A DNA stretch of 8,888 bases, from the NCBI GenBank assembly GCA_020438915.1, contig JAGQTR010000167.1:1-8888 (forward strand), read 5' to 3'. Shown here in pieces: positions 1 through 6,498 of this stretch. Position 1 is the stretch's first letter, and every line of letters starts with the position of its first letter. The DNA is from Mycobacterium sp. (GTDB lineage Bacteria; Actinomycetota; Actinomycetes; Mycobacteriales; Mycobacteriaceae). A program made the translations under genes and the position numbers. The notes under the pieces were generated by a model that worked only from the letters and a program-made list of their open reading frames with translations, ran no database searches and was not told the origin of the DNA.

Positions 1-848
1 GCCCAGCCCTGTCTCCGTCGCGGGCCAGCGACTTCAAGCAATGTCCGCTGCTGTACCGCTTCCGGGCCATCGACCGGCTGCCGGAGCCATCGTCCATCGC
101 GCAGGTGCGCGGGTCGGTGGTACATGCCGCACTCGAACAGCTGTACTCGCTGCCGGCCGCCGAACGCGGGCCTGAGACCGCGGCGGCGCTGGTCGCGCCC
201 GCATGGGACCAGGTGGTCGCAGAACAACCCTCGGTCGCATCGGACATCGATCCGACTCTGCATTCCGAGCTTCTCGAGCAGGCGCGCAAACTGCTTTCGG
301 GTTACTACCGATTGGAGGATCCCACCCGCTTCGACCCGCACAGCTGCGAGCAGCGCGTCGAAGTCGAACTTCAGGACGGCACCTTGCTGCGCGGGTTCGT
401 CGACCGCATCGACGTCGCGCCGACCGGTGAGTTACGGGTGGTCGACTACAAGACGGGCAAGGCGCCCCCGCAAGCGCGGGCACTCGCTGAGTTCAAAGCC
501 ATGTTCCAGATGAAGTTCTATGCGGTTGCCCTGCTGCGCTCGCGAGGGGTGATGCCTACCCGGCTCCGGCTGCTGTACCTGGCTGACACCCAGGTGCTGG
601 ACTACACACCCGACCTTGACGAGCTGTTGCGATTCGAGAAGACGTTGATGGCCATCTGGCAGGCCATCCAATCGGCGGGTGCCACAGGGGATTTCCGGCC
701 AAGTCCCTCGCGGCTGTGTGACTGGTGCGCCCACCAAGCGCACTGCCCAGCCTTCGGTGGCACTCCCCCGCCGTACCCGGGGTGGCCCGAGAATTTCGAC
801 GACGGTGACCCAGGTGCGAAGCCCCAGGCAGCGGAGCCGGCTGCGTGA
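1..848 (+). CDS. RecB-family PD-(D/E)XK nuclease with Fe-S cysteines, 5' end cut by window
   Basis: Probable single-domain DNA exonuclease of the RecB/AddB/Cas4 nuclease superfamily (PDDEXK_1 type), orthologous by sequence to M. tuberculosis Rv2119. The reading frame is open from base 3 with no credible start, so the gene begins just upstream; the GTG at 105 is an internal Val. Visible motifs: motif I His (codon 123, in GSVVHAALE), Asp (codon 402, in GFVDRIDV), the Asp-Tyr-Lys of motif III (codons 444-450, in VVDYKTGK) and the downstream Gln/Tyr of QMKFYAV. One N-terminal Cys (codon 42, in DFKQCPLLY) and a C-x2-C-x5-C set (codons 717, 726, 744) fit the 4Fe-4S cluster of AddB and Cas4 nucleases. 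At least 281 residues are in the window, close to full length. The stop overlaps the next gene's GTG start, so the two are probably translationally coupled. No helicase domain is present; the DNA substrate is unknown. Confidence 0.88.
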   Translation, partial: PALSPSRASDFKQCPLLYRFRAIDRLPEPSSIAQVRGSVVHAALEQLYSLPAAERGPETAAALVAPAWDQVVAEQPSVASDIDPTLHSELLEQARKLLSGYYRLEDPTRFDPHSCEQRVEVELQDGTLLRGFVDRIDVAPTGELRVVDYKTGKAPPQARALAEFKAMFQMKFYAVALLRSRGVMPTRLRLLYLADTQVLDYTPDLDELLRFEKTLMAIWQAIQSAGATGDFRPSPSRLCDWCAHQAHCPAFGGTPPPYPGWPENFDDGDPGAKPQAAEPAA

Positions 849-1654
849 TCGATTGCATGTACCGACGTCAGCCCGTCGCAGGTGACGGGGAGCCGGTCTT
901 TGTGTCGACCGACGGCACGCGCAGCAACTGGGATCCCGAGATCCAGCACGGTTCGCCCCCGTTGGCGCTGTTGACCAAGGCGATCGAGGACCTCAATAGC
1001 CGCACGGCCGGTAAGGAGCTGCGGGTCGGGCGGCTCACGCTGGACATTCTCGGCGCCATCCCCGTCACCACCGTGCGGGTTAGGGCTCGGGTGGACCGCC
1101 CGGGCACTCGAATCTCACTGATGACCGCCGAGATGCTCGCTGACCGCGGAGAGGGCAACTGGCGGGTGGTCGCCCGCCTCACCGCCTGGCTGCTCGCCCC
1201 CAGCGACACCGCCGATGCCGCCACCGACCGCTACCCGCCGCTCACGGAGGGTCGCGCGGCCGAGGTGACACACGCCTGGGAAGGCGCACCGGGATACCTC
1301 GAAACGGTCAGCTGGCGCAGGCAGGCCCACCCCGAGGGTGCCGCGGCCGAGGTGTGGCTGAGTCCACTGGTGCCGCTGGTGGATTCGGAGCCCACCACAC
1401 CGCTGCAACGACTGGCGATGGTCGTCGATTCGGCTAATGGCATCGGCGCCACGCTGGACCCGCAACAATTCGTCTTCATGAACACCGACACCGTCGTGCA
1501 TCTGCACCGCCTGCCGACGGGGTCAGATTTCGGTCTACGCGCCCGGGGTTCGATCGGCCCGGACGGCATCGGCGTGACCACCGCGGAGATCTTCGATCGT
1601 CAAGGATTCATCGGCACGTGCGCCCAAACACTGCTGGTGCAGCGCAGGGCGTGA
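845..1654 (+). CDS. TesB-like double-hotdog thioesterase family protein
   Basis: A 269-residue protein resembling the acyl-CoA thioesterase (TesB/4HBT_3) family, which is built of two fused hotdog domains. The N-terminal half has the hotdog helix signature around residues 29-50 (W29, then QHGSPPLALLTKAIEDL), corresponding to HGG-x-x-LALL in relatives. The C-terminal half has the second-domain pattern VVDSANG, then FVFMNTDTVVHLHRLPTG. The likely role is hydrolysis or binding of acyl-CoA in the cytoplasm; the substrate cannot be read from the sequence. The GTG start at 845 forms a GTGA overlap with the upstream stop and has GGAG at 833-836, 8 bases away. An ATG at 857 is the alternative start but has no ribosome binding site. 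The gene converges on the R2lox gene with only 12 bases between stop codons. Some homologues may be non-catalytic, so the enzymatic call is a family inference. Confidence 0.78.
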   Translation: MIDCMYRRQPVAGDGEPVFVSTDGTRSNWDPEIQHGSPPLALLTKAIEDLNSRTAGKELRVGRLTLDILGAIPVTTVRVRARVDRPGTRISLMTAEMLADRGEGNWRVVARLTAWLLAPSDTADAATDRYPPLTEGRAAEVTHAWEGAPGYLETVSWRRQAHPEGAAAEVWLSPLVPLVDSEPTTPLQRLAMVVDSANGIGATLDPQQFVFMNTDTVVHLHRLPTGSDFGLRARGSIGPDGIGVTTAEIFDRQGFIGTCAQTLLVQRRA

Positions 1655-1672
1655 AAATCTCGGGTTTCACGC
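1649..1672. terminator. Bidirectional hairpin between convergent genes, containing both stop codons
   Basis: GCGTGAAA (1649-1656) pairs perfectly with TTTCACGC (1665-1672) around an 8-base loop. The thioesterase stop TGA (1652-1654) lies in the left arm and the R2lox stop (TCA at 1667-1669, TGA on the minus strand) in the right arm. Neither side has a clear T-tract, so this would be a tractless terminator, as often proposed for mycobacteria. The position between convergent genes supports the call; activity is inferred. Confidence 0.55.
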
Positions 1673-2605
1673 TGAAGCAACCAGATATTGCCGGTCCTCG
1701 TCGGCGAAGGTGTCCTCCAGTTGCAGCGGCGAGTAATCGACATCGATCTCGGCCAGCGCACGCCCACGCGCGCTGCTGATGGTTCCGAAGCGGCGCATTC
1801 CCTTGTCCGCGGCGTACTGCTGAAGATCGTCCTTCATCAGGCCGAACGGGACTTCGTCATAGAGGGCGAACCCATCTTCGGTGTTGCGCAACGCCAACGG
1901 GATCAGCTCGTTCATCCGCGTCTCGAACACCGCCCAGTTGGCGTCGTCCGCGGCGACGTGGCGTCGGCAGGTGAACGTGCCCCACGCCATGTGGCGCCGT
2001 TCGTCATCGCCGATTCGGCGCACCAGCTCCTGCATCCCCGGCAGAATGTTGCGATCAACGCAAATACGTTGCCATGCATAGTAACCCGTCAACGCCATCA
2101 TGCCTTCGATGATGTGATTGTAGGTCGCTGAAGCCCGCACCTGGGCCGCCGGCGACGGGTCGGCGCACAACGCGTCGAGCGATGCCGGCAGCTCCTGGTA
2201 GAACATCTGCCGGTACGCCGGCAGGTCATCGAGAAAACCCTGCAGATCCTCGGTCATACCGACGGCGTCGAGCCACATCCGAAAAGCCTGGGTGTGCTTG
2301 GCCTCCTCGAAAGCGAACTGCGTCAGATACATCTCGTCACCGAAACGCCCCTCGGCGCGCATCGCCGACATGAATGGCTGGATATCCTGGGTGACCGCCT
2401 CTTCGCCGGCGATGAACTGTGCACACAACCGAGTGGCCCATTCACGCTCGAGATCGGTCAGCGACTCCCAGTCGGCCCGGTCTTTGGAGAAGTCGATATC
2501 GGCTGGGTTCCAGAACTTCGCGTTGCCGCCGACAAAGAGCTTCAGCGGCAGACTGTTCCAGTTGAGCCCACCCGCAGCGAGCGACTCCGTATGTGTTCTA
2601 GCCAT
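1667..2605 (-). CDS. R2-like ligand-binding oxidase (R2lox), Mn/Fe cofactor
   Basis: A ferritin-like four-helix-bundle oxidase of the R2lox group, often misannotated as ribonucleotide reductase beta subunit (NrdB). It is 312 residues, close to M. tuberculosis Rv0233. Every residue known from that protein's structure is at the same number: metal ligands Glu68, Glu101, His104, Glu167, Glu202 and His205, and the Val71/Tyr162 pair that forms the ether crosslink. The ligand motifs are [23 protein letters not shown] and DDERRHMAW. The family assembles a Mn/Fe centre, activates O2 and binds a long-chain fatty-acid-like ligand; its substrate and reductant are not established. The ATG start has a strong GGAGGAG (2615-2621) nine bases upstream. 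The start overlaps the tetR stop by 8 bases, so it is the second gene of a tetR operon. A true class I reductase role is unlikely, since no NrdA gene is nearby and the crosslink pair is present. Confidence 0.95.
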   Translation of the reverse strand: MARTHTESLAAGGLNWNSLPLKLFVGGNAKFWNPADIDFSKDRADWESLTDLEREWATRLCAQFIAGEEAVTQDIQPFMSAMRAEGRFGDEMYLTQFAFEEAKHTQAFRMWLDAVGMTEDLQGFLDDLPAYRQMFYQELPASLDALCADPSPAAQVRASATYNHIIEGMMALTGYYAWQRICVDRNILPGMQELVRRIGDDERRHMAWGTFTCRRHVAADDANWAVFETRMNELIPLALRNTEDGFALYDEVPFGLMKDDLQQYAADKGMRRFGTISSARGRALAEIDVDYSPLQLEDTFADEDRQYLVASA

Positions 2606-3305
2606 GTGATTGTTCTCCTCCGGTGGTTGTGATCAGTTTCGCGCGTGGGACCGACCGGGAAACGACGGGCGAGAACGCCGCGGCAAGCACGGCGACGTAC
2701 CGTCGCACGACCAGAGTCGGTTGCTCGGATGAGAGCTCGTCGAGCCCGAGGACCGGGTCCATCCCCCGTACATACGGCGCCAGCGCCAGGTGCGGCATGA
2801 GCATTAGCAGCAGCGACAACAACGTGTCGATGTCGGCATCCGGGCGCAGATCGCCGCGACGCTGCGCATCGTGCACCAGCGGCCGCAATACCTCCAGGTA
2901 GTGCCGGTGTATGACCGCCCGCACACTGACACGTGCATCGGTATCCACCTCAAAACTGGCCGCGGCGTGCAGTGCCCGTTCGCGCGGATGCTCAGCGAAG
3001 TAGGCGACCCACACATCGAGAAGATCGGTGAGGAATTCGAAAAACGGTCTGCTGGCATCGAGGGCGCGGATTTGCTCCTCGGTGTAGGACCGCACCCGCT
3101 GGCTGCCCACCTCGGTGATGTAGGCGTAGAGGTCCCGCTTGTCCGCGAAATACTGGAACAAGCTGCCTTTGGCCACGCCTGCGTGGCGCGCGATGGCATT
3201 GAGGCTGCCGCCGGAGAACCCGTGCGCGGCGAACTCTGCCTCCGCGGCGGCCACCACCGCAGCGCGGCGATCCCCACCGAGACGAGACCACGTCACCGTC
3301 GGCAT
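2598..3305 (-). CDS. TetR-family repressor of the R2lox operon
   Basis: A 235-residue TetR/AcrR-family regulator. The N-terminal DNA-binding domain is complete: helices cover about residues 12-60, with the recognition region [15 protein letters not shown] and the family-typical [12 protein letters not shown]. The C-terminal part (about 70-235) is a divergent ligand-binding and dimerisation domain whose effector cannot be predicted. I chose the ATG at 3305 because GGAGG (3310-3314) precedes it and the protein then starts MPTVTWSRL. An in-frame ATG at 3338 lies inside the operator and the -10 region, upstream of the expected transcription start. The gene overlaps R2lox by 8 bases, and a palindrome sits on its promoter, so it most likely represses itself and R2lox. 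The pair matches the M. tuberculosis Rv0232-Rv0233 arrangement, as I recall it. Confidence 0.9.
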   Translation of the reverse strand: MPTVTWSRLGGDRRAAVVAAAEAEFAAHGFSGGSLNAIARHAGVAKGSLFQYFADKRDLYAYITEVGSQRVRSYTEEQIRALDASRPFFEFLTDLLDVWVAYFAEHPRERALHAAASFEVDTDARVSVRAVIHRHYLEVLRPLVHDAQRRGDLRPDADIDTLLSLLLMLMPHLALAPYVRGMDPVLGLDELSSEQPTLVVRRYVAVLAAAFSPVVSRSVPRAKLITTTGGEQSHG

Positions 3306-3309
3306 CAAG

Positions 3310-3314
3310 CCTCC
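3310..3314 (-). promoter_or_regulatory. Ribosome binding site that fixes the tetR start
   Basis: GGAGG on the minus strand, 4 bases before the ATG at 3305. No comparable site precedes the alternative ATG at 3338, so it supports the shorter protein. Confidence 0.75.
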
Positions 3315-3321
3315 AAGCGCT

Positions 3322-3340
3322 ATATGACCAGTGGTCATAT
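3322..3340. promoter_or_regulatory. TetR operator: 19-bp palindrome
   Basis: ATATGACCAGTGGTCATAT is a perfect inverted repeat with 9-base arms around one central base. It overlaps the -10 hexamer and the predicted transcription start of the tetR-R2lox promoter. Position and symmetry are typical of TetR-family autorepression. Binding by this TetR is inferred; I saw no second copy in the window. Confidence 0.8.
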
Positions 3341-3364
3341 TACTGTGATCAGGCCCACAGTCAA
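3337..3364 (-). promoter_or_regulatory. Promoter of the tetR-R2lox operon
   Basis: On the minus strand, TTGACT (3359-3364) is followed after 16 bases by TAATAT (3337-3342), close to the -35 and -10 hexamers of the housekeeping sigma factor. The expected start point is near 3330, about 25 bases upstream of the tetR ATG and inside the palindrome. This is the clearest promoter in the window and separates tetR-R2lox from the upstream his-side genes. Confidence 0.72.
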
Positions 3365-3383
3365 GGCGCGGAGGGCCGGTGCG

Positions 3384-4754
3384 CTATTGCAGCGGCTTGA
3401 GGTCCTGCAGCAGCGTGGGCACCAACTCGCTGACAGTCGGATGGATGTGCATGGTTCGCGAGATCGCGGTGTAGGGCAGCTTGGCGGTCATGACGTCGAG
3501 GATCGCGTGCACCACCTCGTCACCTCCGACCCCGAGAATCGACGCCCCCAGGATCTGCTCGGTCTCGGCGTCGACGACCACCTTCATGAAGCCGTGGGTC
3601 TCACCCTTCTCGACCGCCCGCCCAACCCGGGTCATCGGACGTATCCCCACCAGCGCCTTCCTGCCGGATCGACGCACTTGCGCGGCGGTCATGCCGGCCC
3701 GCCCCAACGGCGGATCGATATACAGCGCATAGGCGGTGACGCGATCACTGACCCTGCGGGGATCGTCGTCGAGCAGATTGGCCGCCACGATCTCGAAGTC
3801 GTTGTAGGACGTATGGGTGAACGCGCCGCGTCCGTTGCAGTCACCCATGGCCCAGATGTTCTCGACGGTGGTGCGCAGTTGATCGTCGACCACGACGTAG
3901 CCCCGGTCGTCGGTCTCGACGCCCGCCACCTCGAGTCCGAGATCATCGGTGTTGGGTTGTCGACCTACCGCGACAAGCAGGTGACTACCAGCGATCGGTG
4001 GCGCTCCGTCGCGCGGTGTGACGGTGAATCCGTGGTCCTGCTTGGTGAAGCTGATCGCGTCGGCGTCGAGAACCACGTCGATCCCCTCGGCCTCAAGGAT
4101 GTCCTTGATGGCAGCGGAAACGTCCTCGTCCTCCCGGGCGGTCAGGCGCGGCCCCCGCTCGACGACGGTCACGCGGGCGCCGAACCGGCGGTACATCTGG
4201 GCGAACTCCAGCGCGATGTAGCTGCCGCCGATAATCACGAGATGTTCAGGCACCGTGTCGAGTTCGAGAATACCGACGTTGGTCAGATAGTCGAGGTCAG
4301 CCAGGCCGGGCAGGTCAGGCGCGACCGCGCGGCCGCCGACGTTCAGGAAGATCCGGTCGGCCTGCAACAGTTGGTCATCGACCCGAATGGTGCGGGGCCC
4401 CTCGAAGCGCGCGTGACCGCGAATCAGGGTGCAGCCCTTCATACCGTCGAGCCAGGACTCCAGGCCTTCACGGTCGCCGCCGCTGATCCGGTCCTTGCGG
4501 GCCTTGACCTTCGCCATATCGATCGTGATTTCGCCGGTGCCCACACCGAATTCGGCGCCCCGCCGCGCTAGGTGCGCCGCGTGGGCACTGGCCACCAAAG
4601 TCTTGGTCGGGATGCAGCCGTAGTTGACGCAGGTGCCACCGACGAGCTTGCGTTCGATCACCGCGACCGTCTGCCCGGCCTCGGTCAGCCTTCCGGCCAG
4701 AGGTGGGCCGGCCTGGCCGGCACCGATGATGATCGAATCGAACCGCTGTGACAT
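3384..4754 (-). CDS. FAD-dependent pyridine nucleotide-disulfide oxidoreductase, MerA/Lpd/RclA-like
   Basis: A 456-residue flavoprotein of the class I disulfide reductase family. N-terminal FAD Rossmann motif IIIGAGQAG (8-16); redox-active disulfide Cys42/Cys47 in GGTCVNYGCIPTKT; NAD(P) Rossmann motif around VIIGGSYIALE (173-183); second FAD motif IWAMGDC (300-306); C-terminal dimerisation domain ending in HIHPTVSE, giving the His438/Glu443 acid-base pair. Homologues are often called mercuric reductase, but this protein lacks the C-terminal vicinal cysteines and the N-terminal NmerA domain that MerA uses for Hg(II), so that name is probably wrong. The layout is closer to RclA or dihydrolipoamide dehydrogenase-like proteins; the substrate is unknown. 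The start has GAGGAG (4759-4764) 4 bases upstream, touching the stop of the DUF4126 gene 9 bases away, so the two are probably cotranscribed and coupled. Confidence 0.88.
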   Translation of the reverse strand: MSQRFDSIIIGAGQAGPPLAGRLTEAGQTVAVIERKLVGGTCVNYGCIPTKTLVASAHAAHLARRGAEFGVGTGEITIDMAKVKARKDRISGGDREGLESWLDGMKGCTLIRGHARFEGPRTIRVDDQLLQADRIFLNVGGRAVAPDLPGLADLDYLTNVGILELDTVPEHLVIIGGSYIALEFAQMYRRFGARVTVVERGPRLTAREDEDVSAAIKDILEAEGIDVVLDADAISFTKQDHGFTVTPRDGAPPIAGSHLLVAVGRQPNTDDLGLEVAGVETDDRGYVVVDDQLRTTVENIWAMGDCNGRGAFTHTSYNDFEIVAANLLDDDPRRVSDRVTAYALYIDPPLGRAGMTAAQVRRSGRKALVGIRPMTRVGRAVEKGETHGFMKVVVDAETEQILGASILGVGGDEVVHAILDVMTAKLPYTAISRTMHIHPTVSELVPTLLQDLKPLQ

Positions 4755-4763
4755 CTCGCTCCT

Positions 4764-5246
4764 CTACACCAGGCTTGCGAGGAACACGACCAGGAACCCC
4801 CCGCCGACAGCGAGGATGTCCTCGCCAAACGCCCCCGGACGGTCGTTGCCGTTGTTGACCGCGGCCAACCGGCTTCGCAATGCCGCTCCGCCGAGCGTGC
4901 CGACAACCGCACCGACCATGCCGGCACCCATGGCGCTGAAGGTGTGGAAAACGGCACTGCCGATCACCGCGCCCGCGAACGCCCCGGTGACCAGGCGGGC
5001 CACGAACTGCGGCGGGATTCTGCGACTCGGTGTCTTCGGTAGCTGATCGGTGACCAATTCGCCGAGAAGCAGAAGCGTCAGGACGACCACCGTGATGGGA
5101 TGCGCCATCCATTCCGACCACTTGTCGCCGACATCGATCCAGCCCAGCATCGCACCCCAGGCCACCACGGCCGGCGCGGTCATAGCGCGCAGGCCAGCGA
5201 CCGCACCAATCAGCAGCGCCAGAAGCAGCACCAGAACCTGAGTCAT
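4764..5246 (-). CDS. DUF4126 integral membrane protein (Rv2120c-like)
   Basis: A 160-residue membrane protein of unknown function, the same length as M. tuberculosis Rv2120c as I remember it. Hydrophobic segments appear at about residues 2-18, 24-36, 50-66, 83-102, 106-120 and 145-159. A conserved polar stretch, GELVTDQLPKTPSR (62-75), and a second, NDRPGAFGED (134-143), are typical of the family and lie between membrane segments. The ATG start is backed by AAGGAGGT (5251-5258), 4 bases upstream and fully complementary to the 16S rRNA tail. The gene follows hisG by 65 bases with no terminator seen and precedes the oxidoreductase by 9 bases, so it is probably in the hisEG transcript. Its link to histidine synthesis is only by position. 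Confidence 0.85.
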   Translation of the reverse strand: MTQVLVLLLALLIGAVAGLRAMTAPAVVAWGAMLGWIDVGDKWSEWMAHPITVVVLTLLLLGELVTDQLPKTPSRRIPPQFVARLVTGAFAGAVIGSAVFHTFSAMGAGMVGAVVGTLGGAALRSRLAAVNNGNDRPGAFGEDILAVGGGFLVVFLASLV

Positions 5247-5250
5247 TCAG

Positions 5251-5258
5251 ACCTCCTT
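5251..5258 (-). promoter_or_regulatory. Near-ideal ribosome binding site of the DUF4126 gene
   Basis: AAGGAGGT on the minus strand, 4 bases before the ATG at 5246. It is unusually strong compared with the weak sites before hisG and hisE, which suggests independent efficient initiation after hisG. Confidence 0.75.
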
Positions 5259-5311
5259 GCGGTGGCTGGTGATCCGGACGCTAACACGGGTGAGCGCATC
5301 GCGAGACCTGA

Positions 5312-6187
5312 TCAGTAGCGGCAGAACCTGATGTCGGAGGCCAGGATCGCCTTGGCACCGATTGCCGCGATCTGATCCATGATGGTGTTGACATCGCGGC
5401 GCGGCACCAACGCGCGCACCGCGACCCAGTCCGGATCTGCCAACGGCGCGATGGTCGGGGACTCCAGCCCCGGGGTGACCGCGGTGGCCTCTTCAAGCAC
5501 CGCGCGCGGACAGTCGTAATCCAGCATCAGGTACTGCTGACCGAACACCACACCCTGCACGCGGGCCACCAGTTGGTCTCGGGCAGCGGCCTTTTCGCCA
5601 TTGGCGTGGTGGCGGTTCTGCCCGCTGGCGCCGTCGCGTTCAATCAGCACAGCCTCGGAATCACACAGCGACTCACCGAATGCAGCCAAATTGTGCAGCC
5701 CCAGGGTGCGACCGGAACCCACGACGTCGGCGATGGCGTCGGCGACACCGAGCTGCACCGAGATTTCCACCGCCCCGTCGAGCCGGATCACCGTCGCGTC
5801 GATCCCGTGAGCGGCCAGGTCTTTTCGCACCAGATTGGGAAACGCCGTGGCGATCCGCTTGCCCGCCAGGTCCGCTACGCTCCACGAACGCCCGGCCGGG
5901 GCCGCGTAACGGAACGTCGACGACCCGAACCCGAGCGCCAGCCGCTCACGTACCGGGGCGACGGATTCCTGGGCCAGGTCCCGTCCGGTGATACCGAGAT
6001 CGAGCTGTCCCGACCCGACGTAGATCGCAATGTCCTTGGGGCGCAAAAAGAAGAACTCGACCTGGTTGGCGGGGTCGACGACGGTGAGATCCTTGGCATC
6101 GTTGCGCCGACGGTACCCGGCCTCGGACAGGATCTCGGCGGCCGGCTCACTGAGCGTGCCCTTGTTGGGTACGGCAACTCTGAGCAT
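5312..6187 (-). CDS. hisG: ATP phosphoribosyltransferase, long form
   Basis: Catalyses the first step of histidine biosynthesis: ATP + PRPP to phosphoribosyl-ATP, in the cytoplasm, with feedback inhibition by histidine. The N-terminal sequence [14 protein letters not shown] is diagnostic, and the PRPP-binding loop is [13 protein letters not shown] (150-162). Residues from about 211 to 291 form the ACT-like regulatory domain of the long, HisZ-independent HisG, ending in [11 protein letters not shown]. The protein has 291 residues against about 284 in M. tuberculosis; the extra 7 lie around residues 191-199 (NRHHANGEK), just before the conserved ARDQLV. The ATG follows the hisE stop by 3 bases with only a weak GGAAG before it, so translation is likely coupled to hisE. 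Confidence 0.97.
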   Translation of the reverse strand: MLRVAVPNKGTLSEPAAEILSEAGYRRRNDAKDLTVVDPANQVEFFFLRPKDIAIYVGSGQLDLGITGRDLAQESVAPVRERLALGFGSSTFRYAAPAGRSWSVADLAGKRIATAFPNLVRKDLAAHGIDATVIRLDGAVEISVQLGVADAIADVVGSGRTLGLHNLAAFGESLCDSEAVLIERDGASGQNRHHANGEKAAARDQLVARVQGVVFGQQYLMLDYDCPRAVLEEATAVTPGLESPTIAPLADPDWVAVRALVPRRDVNTIMDQIAAIGAKAILASDIRFCRY

Positions 6188-6190
6188 GAC

Positions 6191-6472
6191 TCACAACTTC
6201 CGGTATACGTCATCGAGTGCCAGACCGCGCGAGAGCATCAGCACCTGGATCCAGTACAACAGCTGGCTGATCTCGTCGGCGAGGGCATCGTCGCTCTCGT
6301 GCTCAGCGGCCAGCCACACCTCGCCGGCCTCCTCGAGGATCTTCTTGCCGATGTTGTGCACACCGGCGTCCAGCGCCGCGACAGTACCGCTGTCTGCCGG
6401 GCGGGTGCGGGCACGCTCGCTCAACTCGGCGAACAGCGCATCGAAGGTCTTCACGGGCACGAATTGTCCCAC
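6191..6472 (-). CDS. hisE: Phosphoribosyl-ATP pyrophosphatase
   Basis: Second step of histidine biosynthesis: hydrolysis of phosphoribosyl-ATP to phosphoribosyl-AMP and pyrophosphate. It is a small all-alpha, MazG-like protein with the metal-binding acidic helix [19 protein letters not shown] (42-60) and a second acidic helix, [14 protein letters not shown] (61-74). The C-terminus [13 protein letters not shown] is typical of mycobacterial HisE. The GTG at 6472 gives 93 residues, matching the M. tuberculosis length. Other GTG starts are at 6460, which has GTGGGA 6 bases upstream, and 6454; the start is therefore uncertain by up to 6 codons. A much longer frame back to 6613 would run into the permease gene and is unlikely. 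hisE lies 26 bases after the permease stop and 3 bases before hisG. Confidence 0.93.
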   Translation of the reverse strand: MGQFVPVKTFDALFAELSERARTRPADSGTVAALDAGVHNIGKKILEEAGEVWLAAEHESDDALADEISQLLYWIQVLMLSRGLALDDVYRKL

Positions 6473-6498
6473 GCCCGTGCGACCACCCGGGGACAGGC

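Noticed and set aside
3306..3338. N-terminal 11-residue extension of TetR from the ATG at 3338
   Set aside because: It would start within the operator and the -10 element, upstream of the predicted transcript start, and lacks a ribosome binding site. The ATG at 3305 has GGAGG.
3362..3386. Possible terminator after the FAD oxidoreductase
   Set aside because: The GC-rich stretch after the stop has no convincing stem and no T-tract; only the tetR promoter is supported there.
2871..4571. A 566-codon open frame on the plus strand
   Set aside because: It runs antisense to tetR and the FAD oxidoreductase, both with full family motifs. Long antisense frames are normal in GC-rich genomes, and its translation shows no recognisable domain.
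5247..5311. Promoter between hisG and the DUF4126 gene
   Set aside because: Only a weak TAGCGT hexamer was found, with no -35; too little to call.
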